NCBI RefSeq assembly: GCF_042453785.1
Contig: NC_091677.1
Location: 8,217,501 to 8,281,500 of the forward strand
Origin: Malus domestica
Lineage: Eukaryota; Streptophyta; Magnoliopsida; Rosales; Rosaceae
Direction: 5' to 3'
Length of the DNA: 64,000 nt
The notes below the pieces were generated by a model. That model had not been told where the DNA came from and did no database searches. It saw only the letters and a program-made list of their open reading frames with translations. This document shows, one piece after another, positions 28,951-39,645 of the stretch. The position numbers and the translations under genes are program-made. Position 1 is the stretch's first letter. Every line of letters begins with the position of its first letter.

Positions 28951-29401
28951 TGCTACTTCGCGGGATAGATGGCGATTTATGTTGCGACCAATGGTGCAGT
29001 CAAAGTAGCTTAATCGAACGGGTCACAATTTGTTTTAATTTTTGTGGGTTCCGGCATGGTGATGTGTCGTGTTTGGATTGGCCATCTGTCGGTCCCACCG
29101 AAAATTGCAGTTAACTTTCGGCCGCAACTACCAGTCCAGTTTTGAAACTCAGACAGTGGCGCCTTTTGTGTGAAGTCACAATCCCCAAATACTTGCTCTT
29201 TGGGCCATGTTTGTGGGCCCCACAAACAATTCACATTAGAGCCCACAAAGAGGCCCAGGCCCAGAAAAATAAGTAATGCTCTGCTGGACTTCAATGAATT
29301 ATTCGGGCAGCCCATATGGCATCAAAGCATGGAGTGTCAGCTTCTAAGCCCTTCAACGAAGAATTCACCATTTCTTTTTATATGAAGATATATGTAGACC
29401 G
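28951..29401. other. Intergenic, promoter side of the aspartic proteinase gene
   Basis: No coding signal. Presumably carries the promoter of the minus-strand proteinase gene; I see no diagnostic element. Confidence 0.4.
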
Positions 29402-29558
29402 TCATTTAGTATTATAGTCTAGTGGTATTCTTCTTCACTTGTAAGTTAGATGTATTAGGTTTGACTCTCGCCAAAGTCGAATTTGAACCACATTATTGCT
29501 AGCCTATTGTGAGGCTAAACCCACCTCTCCTCCTTAGTATAGATAATATCGTTTGTTC
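29402..29558 (+). mobile_element. tRNA-derived SINE (family 1) copy
   Basis: Closely related to the SINE at 51118-51273. It has an A-box-like TAGTCTAGTGGTATTC, a B-box-like GGTTTGACTCTCG, then GAATTTGAACCACATTATTG, TTGTGAGGCTAAACCCACC and a final TAGTATAGATAATATCG. The ends are set by comparison with that copy. I did not find a clear target duplication. Confidence 0.6.
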
Positions 29559-29787
29559 AAAAAGACATATTTATATTTCTAACTATATTTACACTAAAGA
29601 GTGAAGAATAAATTGATATTGAACTTGTTACTAACGAGTTTGAAAATAATAACTCTAACTTACACGTGAAAAAAAATACAACGAGGAATGAAGATAGCTC
29701 TAATGCAAGTGCATACAGTTGGACAGTCTCTTGAGATGCCAAGTTAAGTTTTTGAAATCATCAAATGAAATAGGTGATTGTATTCCT

Positions 29788-30116
29788 TGGGAGAGGATCC
29801 TCTCCGGAGCTGGTTCCACCGGAGCCTCCGAATACTCCTCCTTCCTCTACTTTCTCTGCACTTTTTTGGCCCCTAGAGTCAACGTCGTGGGCTCCCCGGA
29901 GCCAATTATTGGCAACGTCGTAGTAGTCGTCGCTGACTGTGTGGTTTTGAAGTTTTCCAATAACTAGCTCTGAGGGGGCACGATGCTGACTCCGACCGAC
30001 GCCCACTCCGGGGGAGCACGATGCCGATTCCATGGGTCGAAAACCTACAGAAAAAGAAGAGGAAGGAGGAGGATCCAGAGGCTCCGGTGGAATCAGCTCC
30101 GGAGAGGATCCTCTTC
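29788..30116. mobile_element. MULE-like element with long inverted ends, copy D
   Basis: Flanked by a perfect 9-bp repeat, TGTATTCCT, at 29779-29787 and 30117-30125. Both ends share GAGAGGATCCTCTCCGGAGC in opposite orientation; the arms stay similar for about 60 bp through TTCCACCGGAGCCTC and CTCCTCCTTCCTCT. The outermost GGATCCTCTCCGG matches the other MITEs here, but the interior is different and GC-richer. A 166-codon minus-strand frame across it has no family resemblance and I treat it as chance. Confidence 0.7.
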
Positions 30117-30125
30117 TGTATTCCT

Positions 30126-31798
30126 CTAGCAACATGCACCCAACTGTAGAGAATGATTTTCTCATGCTTTTTAATTTCAAGTAATTTTGCCATAATTTAT
30201 AAGTGGCTTTGTAAGCCCAAACTAATTGAAGTCTTGTACATACACTATTCTTTTTTCTCAAAGTTTATCCCTGAAGCGTTTATTTATAATTATCTATATC
30301 AAGAGGGTGGTGAGGGTGGGCATCAGATTGTTCAGCTCAGTTTCAGTCCAAAACCGTAGACCAATTCAATTGGTTGGGGTTAGTATTTTCTCAAACCATT
30401 GTCGCCCAATACAATCAGTAGACCAACCCACCCAACTCAAGCTCAGTCGGATTGGGTCGGATTGGGTCGGTTTGGGCGGTTGACCCACAAAAATACCCAC
30501 CCTAAAAGATGTTATAACTATTTATCTACTTTTAATTCTATGATTTGCAGTACATTTTCCATGTCATCAATTGGGTGAAGCTAAGAAGAAGCTTTGCCAA
30601 ATAGGTAAATGGCAAGGGTTGGTAGCATCAAACGTGACAGACAAAAACCAAAAGAAGTCTCTTTCCCTGTTTTCCCTTTGCACCCTTTCCCTGCGTGTCA
30701 AACGAACCCCACAACTCCGAGACGGTTTTATTGACTCCTTCCCTTGCTTTCCGCTTTCAATACACATAACTCCAAATAAAGAATAAAATCCCTTCTTCTC
30801 CCTTCCTTTTGTCATTTTCTGTTTATCTTTTACTTTGTTCTTCTCCTTCTAGCCTTTGATTTGTTTTTTCTTACATATGATAAGATATTTTACCTATTCA
30901 TAACGTAGAACTCAGTGAGAACCGAATATATGTCATCAACAACGGCTTATAACGTTCACATAACCTCGATTTCGAGAGAGAAACTGTTTCTTTTTTACAA
31001 CTTTTTTATTACATGAGTCTACTATTTAGGCAGACTATCGTTGCCTATTGTTATTAAGAAGATGAAGAAAGAAAAAAAAAACCTCAAAAACGGGGGGAAG
31101 CAAGGAAGAAATAGTGTAGAAATAAAAACAACTTCTGAAAAGAAGGGGACCAAACATGAACAAGAGGGATCTACCGGAGAAGATCCTTCCCCTTTCTTCT
31201 TTTTTTTTTGTTTTTTTGTGTTTTTGAAGGGAGAAGAATATGGACAAAATCAATGAAACGAAAAAGATCCGACACGGAACTATAACTTTTCTAATAAAAC
31301 CGTGTTGCTATAATGCATTTAGACAAAAACTAAATACTAAAATAGTTATAAATATAATTCGTGTCTGTATTTACATGTGAATTGAATCTAAAGTTTTCTG
31401 ACAAATGACATCAGACCGAGATTAATTTAATTCTTGTTAGGTTTGATTGTTCCATTGGAAAACATAGAAGATTGACATAAATAAATATAAGATGAGAGAG
31501 TGACAAAACATCAATCTCTCCGTTTCCGAATGCACACAAAAAATGGAAAAACCAATTTGCATGCTTTCCTCTTTCTTTGTTTTTTGCTTCGTTTTCATGG
31601 AAATTTGTACTGACATACAATTTGAACATATTATTCCAAATGACAAAGAAAATAATATCTATGTTTAATTTATCCCCTCCACACAAAAAACAAAAAACAA
31701 AAACACAAAAAAAAAATGTATATTTTCACTTTCTTTTCTCCCATCCGAAAATAAGGAAAAAAATAACCTAAAAAAGAAGGAAAAAATAATAGCTTGCT
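30126..31798. other. Intergenic, downstream of the WRKY gene
   Basis: No gene seen. A possible small MITE at 30313-30503 starts AGGGTGGGCAT and ends ATACCCACCCT, with GGATTGGGTC repeats inside, but without a clear target duplication. The last part holds the A-rich 3' flank of the WRKY gene. Confidence 0.4.
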
Positions 31799-34492
31799 TT
31801 AATTCCCTGAAAAACTAGGATTGCTAAGTTTATTGTTGCAATTGCCATTGCTGTTGCTGCTGGCATTGCCATTGGCATTGTTGTTGTTTGAGTTGGTTGC
31901 TGGGTTGGCAACGTCGTTGTTTGGATGAGCATTGCCAATGATTGAGGTGATGGCAGCTGCTAGGGCTGCAGTGAAGTTTGGATCAGCTGCAATGGCAGCG
32001 GTGGCGGCAGTAAGATCCGCCAATGAGCTCTGCTGCTGCCCTGGTTGCGATTGGTGGCCTTGTTGACCTGCGGCACAGTCTGTGTCCTGTGACATTTGGA
32101 GGCCAGAGAATTTAGACTGGTTGTATAGCGCCTGACTAAAAATTTGAGGCAGCAATGAGGCAGGGCCATTGGTGAAATTCTGATTAGGGTTTGGGAACGG
32201 AATGTTGAACTGGCCTGGTGGTCTTTGGAGCTGCTGTAAAGGGTTTGGTGATTGTGTTAAGTCCAATGTAACAGTAGGGAATGGGGCCGAGGCAGAGATG
32301 GTGGCCATGCTGGAGGAGCATGGGAGGATTGTCCTGGTGAGGAAGTTTGAGTCCATTAGGCCATCTGCACTTGGCATAGACCCCGAGAGCAGCATCCGCG
32401 CAGCAGATGATGTAGTCGATGCCATTGCCATTGCTGCCGGAGGCAATGGGTGGTTGTGATTGCCTTCATATGTAGTGATGAGGATTGTCCTATCCTCTGC
32501 ACATCTTTGTACCTGTTTGATCACAATAGTATTAGTACAAACTACAAAGACTAAAAATATATGATCCTAATCACAGTTTGACAAGTTAACATGTCTTATA
32601 TGATATCTAATACGAGAAAGTTAACCTAAGAGAGCTTAGCTTACTTGTTTTCGAACGGGGCAACCAGCAGCCATGGTGCATCGATAATAAGCACGAGGAC
32701 ACGGATTTCCTTTCGCCATCTTTTGCCCATACTTTCGCCATTGACATCCATCAGTGATCTAAATCAAAACCCAACAAATTTAGCAAATCTACAAACATGT
32801 TGGAACAGAAATCCAATGTCACTCATAACACTATTCCAATTCAGTACAAAAACACACACCATAGGCGCCTCCGATCGAGCTCTAACCGAAACCCGAGCCT
32901 TCCTCATTGTAGCCTCAGTTTGGTCAACCTCTTTTGGAGAATTGAGCCTCGGAACTTTGTTAGGCCCCCAACCCTGTGACGGCTGATCCGGGCTCTCCTC
33001 TCTCCGAATCCTTCTCTCGAAATCCTTCTTTTCATGATCAAAAGCGATCCCCTGATCGTCGCTGTGCCCTGCAGCCTTCACATTATCTCCAAGCGATCCA
33101 GACTGTTCACCACGACTTCGTTCATCAGACGAAGACTGTGAATGCTCATCAGCGTCACCATTGTTAGCAGCCAACCCAAGATCCATGAACTGCCTCGGCA
33201 CCACTAGTGATGTTTTATTGCCATTCATAATCTTCTTTTCTTCCACTGCCACTCCGTGGCCTTCGGCAGCGCTACCGTTCTGATCAGCCTTCTGGCTTTG
33301 CATCAAATTCAGCAAATGCACCTGAAGTGCATTGTAATTGGTGGTCACCTGATTAAGCATCCCCTTCAACCGATGGTTTTCCGCGTTCATCCGCTTGAGC
33401 TCAGCTTGAAGAACAGCCAGCTGAGAAAAACCCAAGAACCAAAATTCAATCACACGTCAAACAATGTAAAGCTAAATTGATCAAGGTGTAACTTTTTTCC
33501 TTCAATTTGATAAAATCTCTAGTACCGTCAAAATTTCTTTAGAGAAGAGGAGAAAAAAAAAACAGTTAGATTTTCATTACCTCACTTTTAGCTCTTTTAT
33601 CCTCTTTGTTGGATGAAATGCCATCGTCCACCACTGATTGGTCACTACTAGTGTTTGTAAGGAGAAGATTCAAACCAGTCTACAAACACAAACAAAGTAT
33701 TAAAATCCACAAAAAAGTCCGAAGAGGTTCTGAGTTCAAATTTCATGAACGACAATAAGTTGAACAAAAAAAAAAATCGATAAATCAATAACACAATGAA
33801 CAAAAACAGAGACGCGAATCCAGTTGGTAGGCACGTCTCATACGAGAACCGAGCTTTCGAAGGGTCAGCCTTTAAGGTTTCATCGGAGATTTTGGACTAA
33901 GAAAAAAGCAAGGCGAAACACTTTGAGGTTAGGCGCCGAGGCAGGAGGAAAGGGCTGGAGAGGAAGGAGGAAGAAGAAGAATATACCTAAGGTAGGCTGG
34001 ATCCGTGACTCAAGAACAAAAATGGCGAAAAGGGTTGCTTACATTTACGTTGAATTCCATGTCTGTAGGGTCATGTAAGTCCATTTTATCGGCAGGGTCT
34101 GTGGAGACGACAGACTTTTCGTGATCAAGGCGGTTCTTGCTATCGGCGAAGAAGTCCCGCTCGTCGATGACTTTGCGTTTCTCGTTGGAGGGTGGTGGTG
34201 AGCCAGGAGAGTGCTGCACGTCGTCGTCGTGGGAGCAGTTGAGATTGACTGCGAACTGGATAGTCGTGGGAGGAGGAGGGGGCGGAGGAGAGCGGCGGTG
34301 AATAGCGGTGGAGTTGTCCATGAGCATGAGTGATGAGTGGTGGTGGCGAAGTTGTTGTCTTTTGGTGGTGGAGGGTGGTGGGAGGTGGTGGTGGTTATAT
34401 CGGTCTTCCTGGAAGGAGTTGAGGACTATAGGGTTGTGGAGAGAGAAGGAAAATGGATCTGAATCAATGGAGAGTCCACTTCCTTTGGCCAT
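31799..34492 (-). CDS. WRKY transcription factor, group IIb (WRKY6/31/42-like)
   Basis: A nuclear DNA-binding protein that recognises W-boxes. Five exons: 34043-34492, 33581-33679, 32860-33420, 32645-32758, 31799-32512. Phases agree and the sum is 1938 nt, 645 aa. The N-terminal part has His- and Pro-rich low-complexity stretches. A leucine-rich coiled coil (about residues 184-222, [11 protein letters not shown]) typical of groups IIa/IIb precedes the domain. The WRKY domain begins [11 protein letters not shown] near residue 377, with zinc ligands C and C in CPRAYYRC and H, H in HNH. The intron inside the domain falls right before VQRC, the hallmark intron site of group IIa/IIb. The tail is Ala-rich then Asn-rich. 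The start MAKGSG fits the family. Group members respond to phosphate status, senescence and pathogens; the role of this one is not shown here. Confidence 0.95.
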
Positions 34493-36487
34493 AAATCCCA
34501 AGAAAATTGTGGAGAGAGAGAGAATGTGTTTGTAGGTGGAAGTGAATGTGTGAGTGAAGGGGGAGAGAGAGTGCAATGGACTCGGCAATAAAAGGGGGGG
34601 GTTGGACTTTAGAAGAAGACCTCCCCAATGGGGAGAGAGGGAGAGAGGGAGAGAGGGAGTGAATGTGTGGTGTGATACGTAAGTTGTGTTTTTTGTGAAT
34701 TTGAATATTTTGTGTTGGACTTTGGATTTGGACTTGGAGAGAAATGAGGGGGGGGGGGGGGGGGGAAGCGAAGGGAAGGGGAGAGAGGGAAGGGTTTTAA
34801 TTTTAATTTAATTTAGCTTGTGCTTGGGGAAAATGATAAGACTGATATTTTATTATTATTATTATTATTTTTAAAGGATCAGCTGTTGGCTTTGTCATAG
34901 CAGTCCATACTTTCGGGAGTCAAAAAGACTCACAGAGTCATTTCAGCCTGCTCGTGGTACCATTTTGTTATTCACTAGTGTTAGGAATTAAACCAATGAC
35001 GTGTTGTGTGAAGTAGCCTGTAATTCGTCTTCAACCACTAAACCGCGTCGTGGTGGTTAAAATATAGGGTTCTAGAGGATGCTACAATTGGAAGGTTAAA
35101 AGAAAAAAAAAAGGGATTTAGATTGAAGGCATTTACTAGATAATTGGATATTGCTTTATATTACATGAGTGATAACTAACTACCCTTTATAAATACTAGC
35201 CTTCATGCAAGTGCGTGAGCGCGTGCAGAAGATATTATTTGAATCACGACGTGCTACGCGTGACTTACACATTTTAAATGTATTTATATGCATAAATTGG
35301 CAAAAGGAAAGTCAAATATTTGAAGTAAATGAATAATCTTAGATCATGCTAGAAGAAACTCCTCATAAACCAATTAAAGCAGTTGAATCTACATAATAAA
35401 ATCGATCTTTATTGAATTTACATTAAGAATAGAGAAAATAATATTTAATAAACAACTGATTGAATCACATTATTGCTAACTCATTGTGAGGCTAAGCCCA
35501 CCTCCCTACCCCTTGGTGTAAATAATTTCATTTAAAAAAAATCATTTGACAACTAATTTAATCATATTATTATCCGCGTGCGAATGACATTTTTAATAAC
35601 CGGCTCTGAAGATGTTTTGAACGTGTTTAAAAATAGAGAAAATAATATTTAATGAATTGTTTGAATCATATTATTACTAGCTTATTGTGAGGTACTAATT
35701 ATTAAAAAAAAAACTGTACAAAAAAATTAATTATTAAATAAAAAATATTAAAATGACAAAAATACCCCTGCCACATTTGATGCATTTTTGGGTTGCTTTT
35801 GAAGTTTTTTGTTTGAGGGACATTTCTGTCCAATTATTTTGGTGAAGCCTGTAACACCAAAAAAATACTATTCATTGGACCCTTGCTTTATATATAAAGC
35901 TAACATAGTCACATGAGTAAAGGCTTGTTCATTAGGCATATTTGACTTTTGGTCTTACCTTCATACTAGGAAAAGTTTAAAATGAGATATGGTAAGTTTT
36001 TTTTTTTTTTTTTTTTTTTTTAAATAAGAAATTTATAAGGATAATTCTTGCACTCAGCTAACACATTAAAAAAATACCACTATTGAATTGGACTAGTCAC
36101 AACTAGATATCTTGTTCTGCAAAAATATATATAGTTCTTACGTATGTGACAAAAGACTTTATACAACTGATTGAAGACAATTACTACTAGACCAAAGACT
36201 AATTAGTTAGAAAGTTTTGCATGAGTATGCTGCAATGAAGTCATTATTAGTGATAACAAAAGTGTACATGCTTTAGTTTTTATAATATTTGAAATCACAT
36301 TTTGAGTTGTAGATATCTTTTTTTTTAATGATATTTTTGTGAAAGAGCTCATTTTCTGTATGTGTAATATGTCGTATAATGGAAGTTTGCAACTCAAGCG
36401 GCCAAAAAATTTATTTCAAACTTCAAACCTTGACCTCTATTTTGATCAACTGTTTATAAAATTATATTTAAAAAAAGAGAGGTGATC
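34493..36487. other. WRKY upstream region with low-complexity tracts
   Basis: Contains GAGAGGGA repeats (about 34633-34660), a poly-G run near 34748-34765, a TTA triplet tract near 34850-34870 and a poly-T run near 35999-36022. Tail-only SINE family 1 fragments (ATTGTGAGGCTAAGCCCACC) lie at about 35463-35545 and 35650-35690. These two are part of a roughly 200-bp duplicated segment (AGAGAAAATAATATTTAAT at 35431 and 35635). No gene seen. Confidence 0.55.
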
Positions 36488-37228
36488 TAAGAGCAACTCC
36501 AATCCTCTTACATAGGTTGGCATCCAAAAAAGCCCCTCAACCACAAAAAATAGGCAAGCCTAAAGTCCAAGCTAGTTGGTAAGCCGGCCCAAAATGGACT
36601 GAGTGAGGAATCAGCCTATCTGACGTCATGATGACGTTAGCAAAGGCCATATATTTTTGTTGTGTGTTAAGCGCGTGGGAAACACGAGCATGTGGATGTG
36701 CGTTCTAAACAGCAAACAGAAGGCGGGCCTCGTCGATGCAGGTGCATTAAAGGGGCGCGGGACATGGCCACGTGGTGCGTTTTTTGCCATTGGATTTCCA
36801 ACTGCTAGTTTTCTGAACCGTTGGAAATAAATTTTGAATTTCAAACCCAACGGCTAGTGACGTAGCAACATCTGGGCCGTCCGATTCCTAGATCAATGGT
36901 CCAGGATTTTTGGCCAAAGAACATAAAAAAAGAAGAAGAGAAATGCCAGAATTCTTACCGTTGCATAAAAAAAGAAGAAGAGAAAATGCCAGAATTCTTA
37001 CCGTTGGTCACATGTCCAATTTTGGGCTGCTGGATTTAAATCTTTTTCAAATCCAACGGTCTAGATTAATTAACTTAATAAAAATTATTAAAAATAGTTT
37101 AAAAATACAGAAAAAATAAAACAATTTTTTTGTGTATAAATACCTAACCATCATCTTCCACCTTACACCGCATTTCAATATTTTCAACACTTTGAACCAA
37201 AACTTTCATATACTTTTGTGTGCAAAAA

Positions 37229-37573
37229 ATGGCTACTTGGATGGTCATCGAAGATGTTACGTTGTGTAAATGCTGGGTTCAAATTTCTCTTGACCCGCTT
37301 ACGGGTAATGAGATGCAGTTACGAGAACTTTGGAGTAGAATTAGTACAACGTTTTGCGAGAGGCTTGGAAAAGATGCAAGAAGTAGTATAGGTCTTCAAG
37401 GTCGTTGGAAAAAACTCAACAACTCGTTTACTTCGTATTTATTTTTAGTACTTTATGTAATTTCTTATTTATTTCTAATACCTTATGTAATTTCTTATTT
37501 ATTTATAGTACTTTATGAAATTTCTTATTTATTTTTAGTACTTTATTTAAACACACCAAATAAAATTACATAA
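37229..37573 (+). pseudogene. PIF/Harbinger ORF1 (MYB/SANT-like) fragment
   Basis: From ATG 37229 the frame encodes a trihelix/SANT-like N terminus with conserved spacing (EDVTLCKCWVQIS, GNEMQ, LWSRIS, FCERLGKDARS, LQGRWKKLN). This is the helper protein that partners the transposase in PIF elements and is often annotated in plants as a T3-like protein. After residue 67 the normal C-terminal part is absent; the frame runs through four near-identical 30-bp units that encode SYLFLVLYVI-type decapeptides and then stops. A TATA-like TATAAATA lies near 37134-37141. The truncation by repeats makes it nonfunctional, most likely. Confidence 0.75.
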
Positions 37574-37750
37574 ACACACCAAAATAAAATTACATAAACA
37601 CACTAAATAAAATTGCTTAAACACACCAAATAAATTTACATAAGCACACCAAATAAAATGATATAAACTCACCAAATAAACTTAAAAAAACACACCACAT
37701 AAAATTACATAAACACACCAAATAAAACTTAAAAAAAATACACCAAATAA
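37433..37750. repeat. Two adjacent minisatellites inside the Harbinger element
   Basis: About four 30-bp units of the type TTTTTAGTACTTTATGTAAT occupy 37433-37550. They are followed directly by about nine units of 20-27 bp containing ACACACCAAATAAAATTAC up to about 37750. They sit where the rest of ORF1 should be. Confidence 0.8.
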
Positions 37751-37843
37751 ACTAAGAACTTTATTATTCGACCACAAGCTCCTTTTGAGTTTCTTCACCT
37801 TGTTTCAATCCCCACAAGTGCTTAATCAAGTCACTCTGACAGC

Positions 37844-39143
37844 TTAAGTGCATTTATAGTCGTTGCATTGAAGTGTATCGTGTTGCACGAGATCTTTGGT
37901 GTGGTCATGAGCACAATATATACGTGTTTTGGAATTGTTCATCGTGTCCAGCTCGTATTCATCGATGACATCATAATCATACTCATCTTCCACAATCATG
38001 TTGTGGAGAATGATACACGTCATCATGATGGATCGAAGAGCTTCGACATCAAACAATCTGGCAGCAGCCTTGACAATCGCTTAATGAGCTTGCAGGATAC
38101 CAAAACAACGCTCCATATCCTTCCTACACCTCTCTTGACATCTTGCGAAGTGTTTTTCCTTTTCACTTTGTGGATGTGGCACTGTTTTGACAAACGTTGT
38201 CCACCCTGGGTAAATGTCGTCTGCGAGGTAGTATCCTCCTTTGTATTTATGTACATTGACCCAATATATGACTTTCGGTGCTTTTCCTTGCAGCACTTTG
38301 TCGAACACTGGAGATTGGGTAAGGACATTGAAGTCATTTTGAGCTCCTGTAACACAGAAAAAAGAATATAAAATCCATGTATTAAATGATACCATCGATT
38401 TCAAAATGATACTTTTGGCTCCTTTTCTGTCGCCATAAGCTCTTTTCCACGCACTTAGACAGTTTTTCCAGGTCCAGTGCATACAGTCAATGCTTCCAAT
38501 CATGTCAGGAAAGCCTCGCATCTCACCCTTCTTCAAAAGCCTTTGCAGGTTAATTGTCGTGGGTTTTCAGAGGTACTCATTGTTGTAGAGGGCTTCGATT
38601 GTGGAGCAAAACCTCATCACAGACTCTAGAACAGTTGATTTTCCCATCCTCGCTATCTCATCCACTTGATTTGCAGATGCTCCATATGCAAGCATCCACA
38701 AGGCAATATTAATTTTTTTGCTCAGAAAGAAGACCTAAAACATGAAAAGCATCATTTTTTGTTTTGTGCACAAAGTATGGATCATTGTTGCAAATAGCAA
38801 TTATAATTTTGTTGAACAAACTTCGTTGCATTCTAAAATGATGTCTAAAAATATAATCAGGGAATAAACTGTTGGGGATAAAATAATCTTCCAAGAGATC
38901 ATTATCTGGTCTTTCCCCCTTTCTATTCAAGTTTGCGGCACATATGAGTTTGGAGATCGGACCCACAACTTGCATGACATGACGGGAATGTGAGGCTCTT
39001 TGCTTTCTATGTTCATCATCTCCATCCTCTTCCATTACGAACACCTCATCTTCACCATCCTCAAGATTGAACTACTCTTCATGTTCTGCCAACAATTTTT
39101 TCTAATGCTCATCGATTTCATACAATCTCCTTGAAGAAGACAT
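37844..39143 (-). pseudogene. PIF/Harbinger DDE transposase, broken
   Basis: Begins MSSSRRLYEIDE at 39143, typical for plant PIF nucleases, and can be followed to about 37844. The catalytic triad region is recognisable: the first Asp in GSIDCMHW (about 38490), the second in NDFNVL (about 38330), and the Glu in DMERCFGILQ (about 38100). The tail contains RSIMMTCIILHNMIVEDE. Lesions: in-frame stops near the start (after IDEH and LAEHEE), a frameshift near 38712, a stop near 38577, and a stop at 38081-38083. The gene is dead. The plus-strand 167-codon frame across it is a shadow. Confidence 0.85.
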
Positions 39144-39645
39144 TATAAGAATTCAAAACGATGAAGAATGATTCTGAGCTAGTTTGAGTTTGGTGTATAA
39201 ATTAGGATGGATGTAGGGTTTATATGGACAAAAAAAGAAAGGATGAGGTTGTGAATAATGGCACGTGGTACTACGTGATTAGTTGAAAATCTTATCGAAA
39301 TCTATTCTAAAATATTATAAACAAACAATGACACATGACGCGACATGATTGATTCAAAATCTTATTGGAAATATATCCACAAAATAGTACTTTCGAAAAA
39401 TGACAATGGCGTGACAAGATTGGTTAAAAATCCTATCTGAAATTAAAAATAAAATTATTTTGTATTATTTTATAAAAAATTTAATAATATTTTAATACGA
39501 ATTGACTGGACTTTTGGTCAGCGCATTTTTTAAGGATAAAGATGCATTTAGTCAATTACTGTTTATTGAGATCAATTACTATTCATTTAGATGAATTAAA
39601 TGAACTTTATGCCAGTGTATTTTTTTAAAGGTGGAATTGCTCTAA

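Larger units (their letters stand above)
36491..39642. mobile_element. PIF/Harbinger DNA transposon, full length but inactive
   Basis: A 3152-bp element bounded by terminal inverted repeats GAGCAACTCCAATCC (left) and, reversed, GAGCAATTCCACCTT (right). It is flanked on both sides by the 3-bp target duplication TAA (36488-36490 and 39643-39645), the signature of this superfamily. It carries the two expected genes in convergent order: an ORF1-type MYB/SANT-like gene on plus and a DDE transposase on minus. Both are damaged, so it cannot move by itself but could be mobilised in trans if its ends are still recognised. Confidence 0.9.

Noticed and set aside
29761..30261. 166-codon minus-strand open frame
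   Set aside because: It spans the MULE-like element and both of its inverted arms, resembles no protein family, and starts and ends in unrelated flanks. A by-product of GC-rich transposon sequence.
37549..37750. CRISPR-like regular repeats
   Set aside because: A eukaryotic minisatellite with 20-27 bp units and no unique spacers, inside a DNA transposon.
37868..38371. 167-codon plus-strand open frame
   Set aside because: It lies exactly antisense to the recognisable DDE transposase remnant, whose motifs explain the sequence.
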